The notes under the pieces: model-generated
Told to the model about the DNA's origin: nothing
Database searches by the model: none
Seen by the model: only the letters and a program-made list of their open reading frames with translations
Shown here: positions 17,117 through 25,821 of the stretch, in pieces
Layout of the letters: every line of letters begins with the position of its first letter
Position numbering within the stretch: position 1 is the first letter of the stretch
Source of the DNA: Nitratireductor sp. ZSWI3
GTDB taxonomy: Bacteria > Pseudomonadota > Alphaproteobacteria > Rhizobiales > Rhizobiaceae
Direction of reading: 5' to 3'
Length of the DNA: 64,000 nucleotides
NCBI RefSeq assembly: GCF_024655565.1
Contig: NZ_JANKOF010000001.1
Location: forward strand, 186,001 to 250,000
Program-made: the position numbers and the translations under genes

Positions 17117-19590
17117 TTCTTGAAATCCGTCTGTTTGGAAATGGGGTCGGTGGCATCCAGCGTCACCTTGTTGATGAGTTGGCTGGCGTCGAACCAGGGC
17201 ACGAAGACGACACCGCGCGGCATGCGGTTGCGGCCCTGCGTCTCGATCCTGCTTCTGATTTCGCCGCGCCGCGAGACGACGCGCACCTCCATGCCCTGGT
17301 TGAGGCCTTTGCGGCGCGCATCGTCGGCGTTCATGAAGCATACGGCACCCGGAAAGGCGCGATAGAGCTCGGGAACGCGCATTGTCATGGAGCCGGAATG
17401 CCAATGCTCCAGAACGCGCCCGGTGACGAGCCACAGGTCGTATTCATCGTCCGGGGACTCCGCGGGCGGCTCGTAGGGCACGGCGAGGATGACCGCCCGC
17501 CCGTCCGGCCGGCCGTAGAACTTCACGCCTTCGCCGGGCTTCACGTAAGGGTCGTGTCCCTCACGGTAGCGCCAGCGCGTCTCCTGGCCGTCGACCACCG
17601 GCCAGCGCAGGCCGCGCTCCTGGTGGTAGCGGTCGTAGGGCGCCAGATCGTGCCCGTGGCCGCGCCCGAACTCGGCATATTCCTCGAACAGGCCCTTCTG
17701 TATGTAGAAGCCGAATTCGGTTGCTTCGTTGTTGGCGTATTCCGGGTCCAGCTCGTCGAGCGGGAAGCGGTCCACCTTGCCGTTGCGGAACAGGATGTCG
17801 AACAGCGTGCGCCCGCGATAGTCCGGGTTCGCCGAGAGCATGTCCTCGGGCCACACCTCGTCGGTGGTGAAGCGCTTGGAGAATTCGGCGAGCTGCCACA
17901 GATCCGACCGCGCCTCGCCGGGCGCCTGGACGAGCTGGTGCCACACATGGGTGCGCCGCTCGGCATTGCCGTAGGCGCCTTCCTTTTCCACCCACATGGC
18001 GGCCGGCAGGATGACGTCCGCCGCCATCGCGGTGACCGTCGGATAGGCATCGGAGACGACGATGAAATTGTCCGGATTGCGGTAGCCGGGATAGGTCTCC
18101 TGGCTGTTGTTGGGCGCCGCCTGAAGATTGTTGTTGACCTGGATCCAGTAGAAATTGAGCAGGCCGTCACGAAGCATGCGGTCCTGCTGCACGGCGTGGT
18201 AGCCCGGCTGATCCGGCAGCAATCCCTCGGGCAGCCCCCAGATTTCCTCGGCATGATGCCGATGCTCGGGGTTTGTCACCACCAGATCGGCCGGCAGGCG
18301 GTGCGCAAACGTTCCGACCTCGCGCGCCGTGCCGCAGGCCGAAGGCTGCCCGGTCAGCGAGAACGGGCTGTTGCCCGGCTCGGAGATTTTTCCGGTCAGG
18401 AGATGGATGTTGTAGACCATGTGATTGGCCCACACGCCGCGCACATGCTGGTTGAAGCCCATGGTCCAGAGCGACATCACCTTCTTTGCGGGGTCGGCGT
18501 AAAGCTCGGCCAGCTCCTCCAGAAATCCCGGGTCGGCGCCCGAAAGCTCGGCCGCCATCTCGAGCGTGTAGTTCGACACGAACTGCTTGAAGGTCTCGAA
18601 GTCGATGGGCTCCATGCGGCCGGGATCGGAGGCGCCGGTGGCGTTGATCTCGAGCTCGTGCTCCGTCCTGAGCCCGTAGCCGATGTCGACGACGCCGCGC
18701 ATGAAGGTGGTGTGGTCGTTGATGAATCGCTCGTTGACCCGGCCCGTCTGGATGATGTGGTTGGCGATGTAGTTGAGGATGGCAAGATCCGTCCCGGGCT
18801 TGAAGATGATCGGGATGTCGGTCAGGTCCATCGAGCGGTGGGTGAAGGTGGACAGCACCGCGCAGCGCACATGCGGATTGCCAAGCCGGCGGTCGGCGAC
18901 CCTGGTCCACAGGATCGGGTGCATCTCGGCCATGTTGGAGCCCCACAGGACGAAGGCGTCCGCGTGCTCGAAATCGTCGTAGCAGCCCATCGGCTCGTCG
19001 CTGCCGAAGGCGCGGATGAAGGCGGTCGCCGCCGAGGCCATGCAATGGCGGGCGTTCGGGTCGAGATTGTTCGAACGGAAGCCTGCGCGCATCAGCTTGG
19101 TCGCCGCGTATCCCTCGAAGATCGTCCACTGGCCGGAACCGAACATGCCGATGGCGGTCGGCCCCTTGTCGCGCAGCACCTGTTTGCACTTGTCGGCCAT
19201 GACGTCGAAGGCCTCGTCCCACGAGACCGGCTCGAAGTCGCCCTCCTTGTCGAAGACGCCGTTCCTCTTGCGCATCAGCGGCGTGGTGAGGCGGTCTTCG
19301 CCATACATGATCTTGGACAGGAAATAGCCCTTGATGCAGTTGAGGCCGCGGTTGACCTCGGCCTGCATGTCGCCGTGGGTGGCGACCACCTGGCCGTCCT
19401 TGACGCCGACCATCACGCCGCATCCGGTGCCGCAGAAGCGGCACGGCGCCTTGGACCATTTGATCTCCAGCGCGCTGACCCCGCCGGGAACGGGTTGTGC
19501 GGAGGCCGGGAGCGCTATTCCCGCCGCTGCCGCCGCGATGGCTGCCGCCTGCGCCTTGAGCACGTCGCGTCGGGTCGGTTCGGCCGTCAT
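17086..19590 (-). CDS. napA: Periplasmic nitrate reductase catalytic subunit NapA
   Basis: Reduces nitrate to nitrite at a Mo-bis-MGD centre in the periplasm; 834 aa. A Tat signal (TRRDVLKAQ, then an Ala-rich h-region) directs export of the folded enzyme. The [4Fe-4S] ligands are in CRFCGTGCG plus Cys of LNCIKG, and the Mo ligand Cys is in [12 protein letters not shown]. The start overlaps the napD stop by four bases (ATGA). Confidence 0.97.
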   Translation of the reverse strand: MTAEPTRRDVLKAQAAAIAAAAAGIALPASAQPVPGGVSALEIKWSKAPCRFCGTGCGVMVGVKDGQVVATHGDMQAEVNRGLNCIKGYFLSKIMYGEDRLTTPLMRKRNGVFDKEGDFEPVSWDEAFDVMADKCKQVLRDKGPTAIGMFGSGQWTIFEGYAATKLMRAGFRSNNLDPNARHCMASAATAFIRAFGSDEPMGCYDDFEHADAFVLWGSNMAEMHPILWTRVADRRLGNPHVRCAVLSTFTHRSMDLTDIPIIFKPGTDLAILNYIANHIIQTGRVNERFINDHTTFMRGVVDIGYGLRTEHELEINATGASDPGRMEPIDFETFKQFVSNYTLEMAAELSGADPGFLEELAELYADPAKKVMSLWTMGFNQHVRGVWANHMVYNIHLLTGKISEPGNSPFSLTGQPSACGTAREVGTFAHRLPADLVVTNPEHRHHAEEIWGLPEGLLPDQPGYHAVQQDRMLRDGLLNFYWIQVNNNLQAAPNNSQETYPGYRNPDNFIVVSDAYPTVTAMAADVILPAAMWVEKEGAYGNAERRTHVWHQLVQAPGEARSDLWQLAEFSKRFTTDEVWPEDMLSANPDYRGRTLFDILFRNGKVDRFPLDELDPEYANNEATEFGFYIQKGLFEEYAEFGRGHGHDLAPYDRYHQERGLRWPVVDGQETRWRYREGHDPYVKPGEGVKFYGRPDGRAVILAVPYEPPAESPDDEYDLWLVTGRVLEHWHSGSMTMRVPELYRAFPGAVCFMNADDARRKGLNQGMEVRVVSRRGEIRSRIETQGRNRMPRGVVFVPWFDASQLINKVTLDATDPISKQTDFKKCAVKIERLA

Positions 19591-19850
19591 GATGGTGTCT
19601 CCTCCAGTTCCTCGACATGTTCGAACACCATGTTCGCGGCGATGACGCCCGGGGTCAGGGCGATCGATGCCAGCCTGTCGCCCAGCTCTCCGGTGCTGCG
19701 CCCTTCCATGACCACGACGATGCGCGCCGCATCGTGAGCGTGGACCTCGGTGGCCTGCATGGCGGAGATCGCGGCGATCACGGCCTGGGCGCGTTCCGGC
19801 CGCACGCAGACGACCGCGCTCGATACATGCAGGAAGGACCGCTCAGGCAT
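19587..19850 (-). CDS. napD: NapD chaperone for NapA Tat signal
   Basis: Small cytoplasmic protein (87 aa) of the NapD family, which binds the NapA Tat signal peptide and delays export until the Mo cofactor is inserted. Recognised by [20 protein letters not shown] and [17 protein letters not shown] and by its position between napF and napA. It overlaps both neighbours by a few bases. Confidence 0.9.
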   Translation of the reverse strand: MPERSFLHVSSAVVCVRPERAQAVIAAISAMQATEVHAHDAARIVVVMEGRSTGELGDRLASIALTPGVIAANMVFEHVEELEETPS

Positions 19851-20130
19851 GGACAGCCTCGCGATGCTCCGGCATCAGGCTGATCGCCCCGACCGGACAG
19901 GTCGTTATGCATCGCCCGCAACGCGTGCAAAGGTCGTCTGCGAGTTCGGGAACGAACAGTCTGCCTGGCCCCGGCCTGAAACCGATCGCGTCCTCGGGGC
20001 AGGCATCGCGGCAGGCCATGCAGGCCACGCCCGAGCGGGCCAGGCAGGCATCGGCGATCTCGATCGCTGCCTCGCCGCCGGCCGCCCCGGATGTGCGCCA
20101 GTTGCCGGTCAGGAAGAGCCTGCGGTTCAT
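19843..20130 (-). CDS. napF: NapF ferredoxin-type protein (short form)
   Basis: Cytoplasmic iron-sulphur protein, thought to help mature NapA. Only 95 aa with two cluster sets: Cys29...CMACRDACPEDAI and CTRCGRCITTCPV. Longer NapF proteins have additional clusters. The N-terminus MNRRLFLTGNWR is typical of the family. The frame continues upstream to 20430, but that stretch overlaps napE in another frame, so I start at ATG 20130. Confidence 0.85.
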   Translation of the reverse strand: MNRRLFLTGNWRTSGAAGGEAAIEIADACLARSGVACMACRDACPEDAIGFRPGPGRLFVPELADDLCTRCGRCITTCPVGAISLMPEHREAVHA

Positions 20131-20149
20131 GGGCGTGTCCGACAATCGC

Positions 20150-20344
20150 TCAGCCTCCCGGCGGTCCCGGAGGGCCGAAGACGATCTGCCACATCCACAC
20201 GAGAAAGCCGTAGCCGCCGACGACGCCGACGGCGAGGATCGGCCAGATGCCGAAAGCCAGCACCAGGAAGGTGAGCAGTTCCTTCCGCCTGGGAGCGCGG
20301 CCCATATCGCCCGCTGCGGCCAATTCCTGTTTGTCCTGGGGCAT
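20150..20344 (-). CDS. napE: NapE small membrane protein
   Basis: First gene of the nap operon, 64 aa. A charged N-terminus with RRKELLTFL precedes one TM helix (LAFGIWPILAVGVVGGYGF), the NapE pattern; it ends in Gly/Pro-rich sequence. Its function is not established in the family. A promoter must lie in 20345-20474, but I see no clear FNR box (TTGAT-N4-ATCAA) there. Confidence 0.85.
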   Translation of the reverse strand: MPQDKQELAAAGDMGRAPRRKELLTFLVLAFGIWPILAVGVVGGYGFLVWMWQIVFGPPGPPGG

Positions 20345-20474
20345 GAGAACCTCATGTGCCTTGGACCCGCGCCCAGTCTCCTCCGCGGCGCTTCGCCGCG
20401 ATGATAACGCAGGCGGACGAGGAATTTCAACGCGCGGTTATGGGAATATCATCCGGCCCGCATGCCCGGAGTGC

Positions 20475-23105
20475 TCAGCGGTGGCGCTTGTCCCACCATT
20501 TTTCGAATTCCATGACCGCGAGCAGGGTGGAGGCCGCAAGCAGCAGCCAGGCCCATTCGACGAGACTCACAGGAGCAAGGCCCAGCGTGTCGCTCAATCC
20601 CGGCATGTACATGGCGCCGATGTGCAGCGCCTGTGCGGCGATCACGCCCAGGACCAGGAACCGGTTGGACAGGAAGCCTCGGCGGAAGACCGAGTGGTGC
20701 TCGGAACGGCTGTTGAAGGTCTGGAAGTTCTCGAACAGCACGAAGAGGAGGAGCAGCATGTTGCGTGCGGTGTCGGGATCGGTGCCTTTCTCGAGAAGCC
20801 ACCAGAAGAGCGCGAAGCCGCCGAACCCCATGACCACCGTCGAGTGCACGATGCGGCGGATCATCACCCGGTCGAAGATCGGCTCGCCCGGCCTGCGGGG
20901 CGGGTAGGCGAGTTCGTCGCCTTCGGCCTTTTCCGTTGCCAGCGCGATGTCCTGTATGCCGTTGGTGACAAGGTTCAGCCACAGAAGTTGCACCGGCAGG
21001 AGCGGCATGGGCAGGCCCAGCGGGATCGCCAGCAGGAACAGGACGACTTCCGCCGCTCCCGTCGACACCACCATGAACACCACCTTGCGGATGTTTGCAT
21101 AGGCAATGCGGCCTTCCCGTATGCCGGCGACGATGGAGGCGAAATTGTCGTCGGTGAGCACGATGTCGGCGCTCTCGCGGGCCACGTCCGTGCCCTTGCG
21201 CCCCATGGCCACGCCGACATGGGCGTGGGTCAGGGCGGGGGCGTCGTTCACGCCGTCGCCGGTGGCCGCCACGAAATGCCCGCCGCGCGCCAGCGACAGG
21301 ACGATGCTGAGCTTCTGCGCCGGGTCGACGCGGGCATAGATGCGGGCTGTGCGCGTCAGGCGGTCGAGCTCGGCTTCGCCGGCCTCTTCCGCCCGGCGCA
21401 CCGCTTCGCCGGTGACCACCTGCGCCTCGGTGAACTGCAATCCCGCCTGCGCGGCGATCGCGGCCGCGGTGCGCGGATCGTCGCCCGTCACCATCGCCAC
21501 CTCCACGCCAGCAGCGCGGCAGTCGGCGATCGCCTGGGGGACTTCGGAGCGGATCGGATCCTGCATCCCCGCCATTCCGAGGAAGAGGAGGTCGACCAGA
21601 TGGCCATGGCCGTACCGGCCGTCCCCGACTTCCGCAACCGTGCCTTCGGCGAAGGCAAGCACACGCAGGCCGCGCGCCGCCATCTCTTCTTTCTGGCCGA
21701 GCAACGTCGCGTGGTCGATGGGCACCGGCCCGCCGCCGGTATCCATCTGCGCGGCCATCGCGATCAGGGTTTCCGGCGCACCCTTGACGAAAATGCGCAC
21801 GCCCTTGCCGCGCCGGTGGAAGGAGGCGGCATAGCGGATGTCGGGCTCATAGGGGATGCGTGCGACGAGCGGGTATGTCTCCTGCACATCCTCATACCTG
21901 ATTCCCGCCTTGCGGGCGGCCGCCAGCAGCGCCACGTCGACCGTGTCGCCAAGTCCCTTCCAGCCGGTCACGTCCCGGGAAAGACGCGCCTCGTTGGGAA
22001 GGCTGGCGGCCTTCAGCAGTGCCGACACCCGCCCCCGCGCGTCGAGGTCGCCGGGACAGGTGCTGTGGACGGCGCAGGCTTCAAGGTCCTCGCCGGCCTC
22101 GAACACGAATTTCGTCCCCTCCGGCAGGCAGACATCCGTGACGGTCAGTTCGTTGAGCGTCAGCGTGCCGGTCTTGTCGGTGGCGATGATGGTGCAGGAG
22201 CCGAGCGATTCCACCGCCGGCATGTTGCGCACGATGACATGGGCAGCCGCCATGCGCCGCATGCCGACGGCAAGCGCGATCGAGATGGCGACCGGCAAGC
22301 CTTCGGGGATGGCGCTCACGGCAAGCCCGACCGCCATCAGGAAGAGCGTGTGGAAGGGCATGTCGCGCAGGCTGCCGACGATGATGAGGAGCACCACCGA
22401 TATGCCGACGGTGACGGCGATCAGGCGCGAGAAATGTTCGAGCCGGATCATCAGCGGCGGCTGCGTCATGGGCCGCTTGCCGATTTCGCCGGCGATGCGG
22501 CCGAGCTCGGTTGTGTGTCCCGTCGCCGAGACGACGCCGCGGCCGCGGCCCCGCGTGACCAGCGTTCCCGCATAGGCACGGGAGGCGGGCGGGTCCGGAG
22601 CGGCCGGGCTCTTTCCCACCGCCGCCGATTCGCCGGTCAGGAGCGACTCGTCCACCTTCAGGTCGATCGCCTCGAGGAGCTGGATGTCGGCCGAGACACG
22701 ATCCCCGGCCTCCAGCAGCACGAGGTCGCCGGGCACCAGTTCCCGCGCATCGAGCCTGCGCGCGGAGCCGTCGCGCACGACGTGCGCCTGCGCCACCTCG
22801 TATTGCCGCAGCGCCGCTGCCGCGCGTCCGGCCGAATACTCCTGGGCGGCACCGACGATGCCGTTGACGAAGAGGACGGCGCCGATGAAGAGAGCGTCGC
22901 TTACATCACTCAGGGCCAACGAGACGAGCGCCGCCGCCAGCAGGATATAGATCAGCGGGCTCAGGAACTGCCGCAGGAAGACCGCGAGCAGCGACGGCGG
23001 TCGGGGCTCCGGCAGTGTGTTTGGACCGAAGCGGGCAAGGCGGGCGGCGGCCTCGGCCTCACTGAGGCCGGCAAACTGCTCCATGGTGGCGCCGCTGATG
23101 TTCAT
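20475..23105 (-). CDS. P2-type cation-transporting ATPase
   Basis: Ion-pumping P-type ATPase of ~876 aa. N-terminal cation-ATPase domain (LARFGPNTLPEPRPPSL), A-domain TGES, TM4 motif IPEGLPVAI, phosphorylation site DKTGTLT, hinge TGDGVNDAPAL, and the TM6 segment NLVTNGIQDIALATE. This is the P2 pattern (SERCA/PMCA/MgtA-like) rather than heavy-metal P1B; the ion cannot be read with confidence. I start at ATG 23105; the open frame to 23258 lacks family similarity. It is in line with nap but separated from napE by 130 bp. Confidence 0.85.
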   Translation of the reverse strand: MNISGATMEQFAGLSEAEAAARLARFGPNTLPEPRPPSLLAVFLRQFLSPLIYILLAAALVSLALSDVSDALFIGAVLFVNGIVGAAQEYSAGRAAAALRQYEVAQAHVVRDGSARRLDARELVPGDLVLLEAGDRVSADIQLLEAIDLKVDESLLTGESAAVGKSPAAPDPPASRAYAGTLVTRGRGRGVVSATGHTTELGRIAGEIGKRPMTQPPLMIRLEHFSRLIAVTVGISVVLLIIVGSLRDMPFHTLFLMAVGLAVSAIPEGLPVAISIALAVGMRRMAAAHVIVRNMPAVESLGSCTIIATDKTGTLTLNELTVTDVCLPEGTKFVFEAGEDLEACAVHSTCPGDLDARGRVSALLKAASLPNEARLSRDVTGWKGLGDTVDVALLAAARKAGIRYEDVQETYPLVARIPYEPDIRYAASFHRRGKGVRIFVKGAPETLIAMAAQMDTGGGPVPIDHATLLGQKEEMAARGLRVLAFAEGTVAEVGDGRYGHGHLVDLLFLGMAGMQDPIRSEVPQAIADCRAAGVEVAMVTGDDPRTAAAIAAQAGLQFTEAQVVTGEAVRRAEEAGEAELDRLTRTARIYARVDPAQKLSIVLSLARGGHFVAATGDGVNDAPALTHAHVGVAMGRKGTDVARESADIVLTDDNFASIVAGIREGRIAYANIRKVVFMVVSTGAAEVVLFLLAIPLGLPMPLLPVQLLWLNLVTNGIQDIALATEKAEGDELAYPPRRPGEPIFDRVMIRRIVHSTVVMGFGGFALFWWLLEKGTDPDTARNMLLLLFVLFENFQTFNSRSEHHSVFRRGFLSNRFLVLGVIAAQALHIGAMYMPGLSDTLGLAPVSLVEWAWLLLAASTLLAVMEFEKWWDKRHR

Positions 23106-23339
23106 CTGGTCGACTGCCTCGGCTTGTCCTCGTTCCGGTCCTGTCCGAAGCGATGCGGCGCTCGGCGGGAGGCCGCGGTTTCCGTTCTGGTTTCGCAAGC
23201 CGAACATGCCTGGGGTTGTTTTGCCTTGATCGGCATCAAGCGGGCTGCGTCCCTGCAATGCAGCCTGAAAACCGATGATCGGATCCGTGGATGCACAAAG
23301 GACGCGGCAAGCCCTTGAATCTGTGCATCGCGCTTTCCG

Positions 23340-23951
23340 TTAGGTGCCGGTGAGCAGTCTGAGCGCGATCGCCCACATCACACAGGCGATGAGCGTCTCC
23401 AGAACACGCCACGCCAGCGGCCGTTCAAACAGGGGGCGAAGCCGGGCGGCGCCGTAGCCGAGCGCGAAGAAGAACGCGAAGGACCCCAGAATGGCGCCCA
23501 CGGCGAAGGACGCCCGATTGCCGGCGAACTGGGTCGAAATGGTTCCCAGGAGAACGACCGTGTCGAGATAGACATGCGGGTTCAGCCAGGTGATGGCGAG
23601 ACAGGCCACCAGCGTGCGGAACAGGTCGGTCATCTCCCGCGAGGTGTCGGCGGCCAGCGCCGCGTTCGAGCGCAGCGCCGACAGCAGGCTCTTGGCGCCA
23701 TACCAGAAAAGGAAGGTGGCTCCGCCGAAGCGCATGACGGGCTCGAGCCAGGGCAACCATTTGGTGATCGTCTGGAAGCTGGTCACCCCGACCGTGATGA
23801 GGATGGCATCCGAAACGGCGCAGGCCAGGCAGACCGCCAGGACGTGTTCGCCACGCAGGCCCTGCCGCAGCACGAATGCGTTCTGCGCGCCGATGGCGAC
23901 GATGAGGCTCAGGCCCATCGTCAGGCCCGTGAAGAACACCATCATGTCCAT
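23340..23951 (-). CDS. argO: LysE/ArgO-family basic amino-acid exporter
   Basis: Inner-membrane exporter of 203 aa with about six TM segments. The N-terminus GLSLIVAIGAQNAFVLRQGL is the LysE/ArgO signature, and TWLNPHVYLDTVVLLG is conserved in the family. It exports arginine and/or lysine to avoid toxic accumulation. It diverges from an ArgP/LysG-type regulator 94 bp away, the classic arrangement in which the regulator activates the exporter in response to basic amino acids. Confidence 0.9.
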   Translation of the reverse strand: MDMMVFFTGLTMGLSLIVAIGAQNAFVLRQGLRGEHVLAVCLACAVSDAILITVGVTSFQTITKWLPWLEPVMRFGGATFLFWYGAKSLLSALRSNAALAADTSREMTDLFRTLVACLAITWLNPHVYLDTVVLLGTISTQFAGNRASFAVGAILGSFAFFFALGYGAARLRPLFERPLAWRVLETLIACVMWAIALRLLTGT

Positions 23952-24004
23952 GTGAAGGGGCCTAATCCATAAAACGGACCCTTGAGTTATGCGGGTTTGA
24001 TCGG

Positions 24005-24026
24005 TTAGACAAATTAAAGATACTAA
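24005..24026. promoter_or_regulatory. Candidate ArgP/LysG operator
   Basis: An AT-rich inverted element ttag-N14-ctaa lies in the 94-bp argO/argP intergenic region, 20 bp before the regulator start, in an otherwise GC-rich neighbourhood. LysR-type regulators bind such dyads between divergent genes. Support is positional only. Confidence 0.3.
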
Positions 24027-24045
24027 GCTTGATTAAGGAATCCTA

Positions 24046-24942
24046 ATGATTGACTACGCCGCCGCACGCGCCGTCGCCGCGATCGTCCGGACCGGCAGCT
24101 TCGAAAAGGCCGCCGCCGCGCTGAACGTGACCCCGTCCGCCGTCTCGCAGCGCGTCAAGCATCTCGAGGAGCGGTTGGGCGCGGTGCTGGTCGAGCGCGG
24201 CACGCCGTGCTCGGCGACGGAGAAGGGCCTTTGGCTCTGCCGGCACATGGAGCGTGTCGGCATGCTCGAGAAGGAGCTGATGGAGCATCTTCCGGGGCTG
24301 GCCGATCCCGGCTCCCCGGCGGCACGGGTGACGCTGAACGTGGCCACCAACGCCGACAGCCTCGGGACCTGGTTTCTCGATGCCCTTGCCGCTTTCACCA
24401 GGCAAACCGACTACCTGGTGGACATTGCCATCGATGACGAGGACCACACGGCCGATTGGCTTCGCCGCGGCCGGGTCGTTGCCGCCGTGACCTCGACGGA
24501 AAGCCCCATCCAGGGCTGCCGCGTGACCCCGCTTGGCGCGCTTCGCTACCACGCGACGGCGAGCCCGGATTTCGTCGCGCGCTATTTCCCCAACGGCGTT
24601 ACGGCCGAGGCTTTCGAGAAGGCGCCGGCTCTCACCTTCAACCAGAAGGACCGTCTTCAGGCCATATGGGCGAGGCGGGTCTTCGGTCGCGAGATGATCT
24701 TTCCCACGCACTGGCTCCCTTCGACGCAGAGCTTTCTCGAGGCAAGCCTCGCGGGAATGGGATGGGCCCTCAATCCCGTCCAACTCGCCGGCGATCACCT
24801 GCAGTCGGGACGGCTCGTCGAGATCGTTCCCGGAGCGACGCTGGAGCGTCCGCTGTTCTGGCAGATCAATCGATCGGCGGCCGATCAACTGACCAGTCTG
24901 ACGCAGAGTGTCCTCGCCGTCGCCGGCCTCAAGCTCGGCTGA
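24046..24942 (+). CDS. argP: LysR-family regulator ArgP/LysG (IciA)
   Basis: Transcription activator of 298 aa. An N-terminal winged HTH (FEKAAAALNVTPSAVSQRVK) is followed by a LysR substrate-binding domain with ArgP features (ALTFNQKDRLQAIWARRVFG, FIPT-type HWLPSTQSFLEASLAGMGWA). Divergent from argO; expected to sense lysine or arginine and control the exporter and itself. Confidence 0.9.
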   Translation: MIDYAAARAVAAIVRTGSFEKAAAALNVTPSAVSQRVKHLEERLGAVLVERGTPCSATEKGLWLCRHMERVGMLEKELMEHLPGLADPGSPAARVTLNVATNADSLGTWFLDALAAFTRQTDYLVDIAIDDEDHTADWLRRGRVVAAVTSTESPIQGCRVTPLGALRYHATASPDFVARYFPNGVTAEAFEKAPALTFNQKDRLQAIWARRVFGREMIFPTHWLPSTQSFLEASLAGMGWALNPVQLAGDHLQSGRLVEIVPGATLERPLFWQINRSAADQLTSLTQSVLAVAGLKLG

Positions 24943-25027
24943 ACGGGACAGGAGGGCATTGCTTCGCTCCCGCATTTCGGGAGAATGACCGAACACTTTG
25001 AGAGCACAAAAGAGCAGGTATCCGAGC

Positions 25028-25666
25028 ATGAGCATGACGAGCGACGCCCGTTTCTGGGACCGGGCTTCACGGAAGTACGCGATGGGCGCGGTCGCGGATC
25101 AGGCCGGATACGAGCGCACGCTGGACCGCACCCGCGCCTTGCTGGGGCGGGGCGACCGGGTGTTGGAACTGGGCTGTGGAACAGGCACGTCCGCTTTGCT
25201 GCTCGCGGACCATGTGAAAACCTATCTCGCGACGGATTTTTCCGTCCGGATGATCGCGATCGCCGACGAAAAACACGCCGCCGCTCCCGTCGCGAACCTC
25301 GTCTTCAAGGTTGCGACCGCGGAAATGCTTGCGAGCGAGGCGACACGGTTCGATGCGGTTCTGGGATTCAACTATCTCCATCTGGTTCGCGACCTGCCCG
25401 GCACGCTGCGAAGCATCCATGCCCTGCTTGCGGCCGATGGCCTGTTCATCTCCAAGACGCCGTGCGTCGGCGACATGAATCCGTTCATCCGGTTTGCCTT
25501 GCTGCCGGGAATGCGGATGATCGGTAAAGCACCCTACGCCGGGGTCTTCCGCGCGGAGGAGCTGAGCCGGCACATATCTGCCGCAGGCTTCGACATCCTT
25601 GCCACGGAAAGCCACGCAAGCACGGGCAACGAGGCGCGTCCCTTCATCGTGGCGCGCAAGGCCTGA
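25028..25666 (+). CDS. Class I SAM-dependent methyltransferase
   Basis: A 212-aa methyltransferase with motif I VLELGCGTGTSALLLADHV, motif II DAVLGFNYLHL and the post-motif LLAADGLFISKTPCVGDM. The N-terminus (ARFWDRASRKYA) resembles small UbiE/Mtase_11-like enzymes of unknown substrate. ATG 25028 and 25034 are both plausible; the frame also has an earlier start at 24998. It follows argP by 85 bp; no functional link is evident. Confidence 0.75.
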   Translation: MSMTSDARFWDRASRKYAMGAVADQAGYERTLDRTRALLGRGDRVLELGCGTGTSALLLADHVKTYLATDFSVRMIAIADEKHAAAPVANLVFKVATAEMLASEATRFDAVLGFNYLHLVRDLPGTLRSIHALLAADGLFISKTPCVGDMNPFIRFALLPGMRMIGKAPYAGVFRAEELSRHISAAGFDILATESHASTGNEARPFIVARKA

Positions 25667-25821
25667 GCATATCCCGCAGCCTTCGTGATCTCTGCTCCGG
25701 GGACCGGACAGGTCCCGTGGAAGTCTCGCATAGGCCGCTCTACCGGAACGGAGAATACGGTGGCACGGAGCATCTACGACAATCTTTGTGCACCCGCTAC
25801 AACGGGGCTATACCGCTTGCG

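Noticed and set aside
17179-19737. 852-codon open frame on + strand opposite napA
   Set aside because: Antisense shadow of a certain gene; the composition is Arg/Val/Gly/Asp-rich with no family motif. High-GC third positions keep the opposite frame open.
20384-20400. Hairpin CGCGGCG-CTT-CGCCGCG between the P-type ATPase and napE, considered as a terminator
   Set aside because: No T-run on either strand and it lies in the napE promoter region; kept only as an unexplained palindrome.
20345-20474. Searched for an FNR/NNR box to drive nap
   Set aside because: No TTGAT-N4-ATCAA-like match found by eye; regulation of nap is left open.
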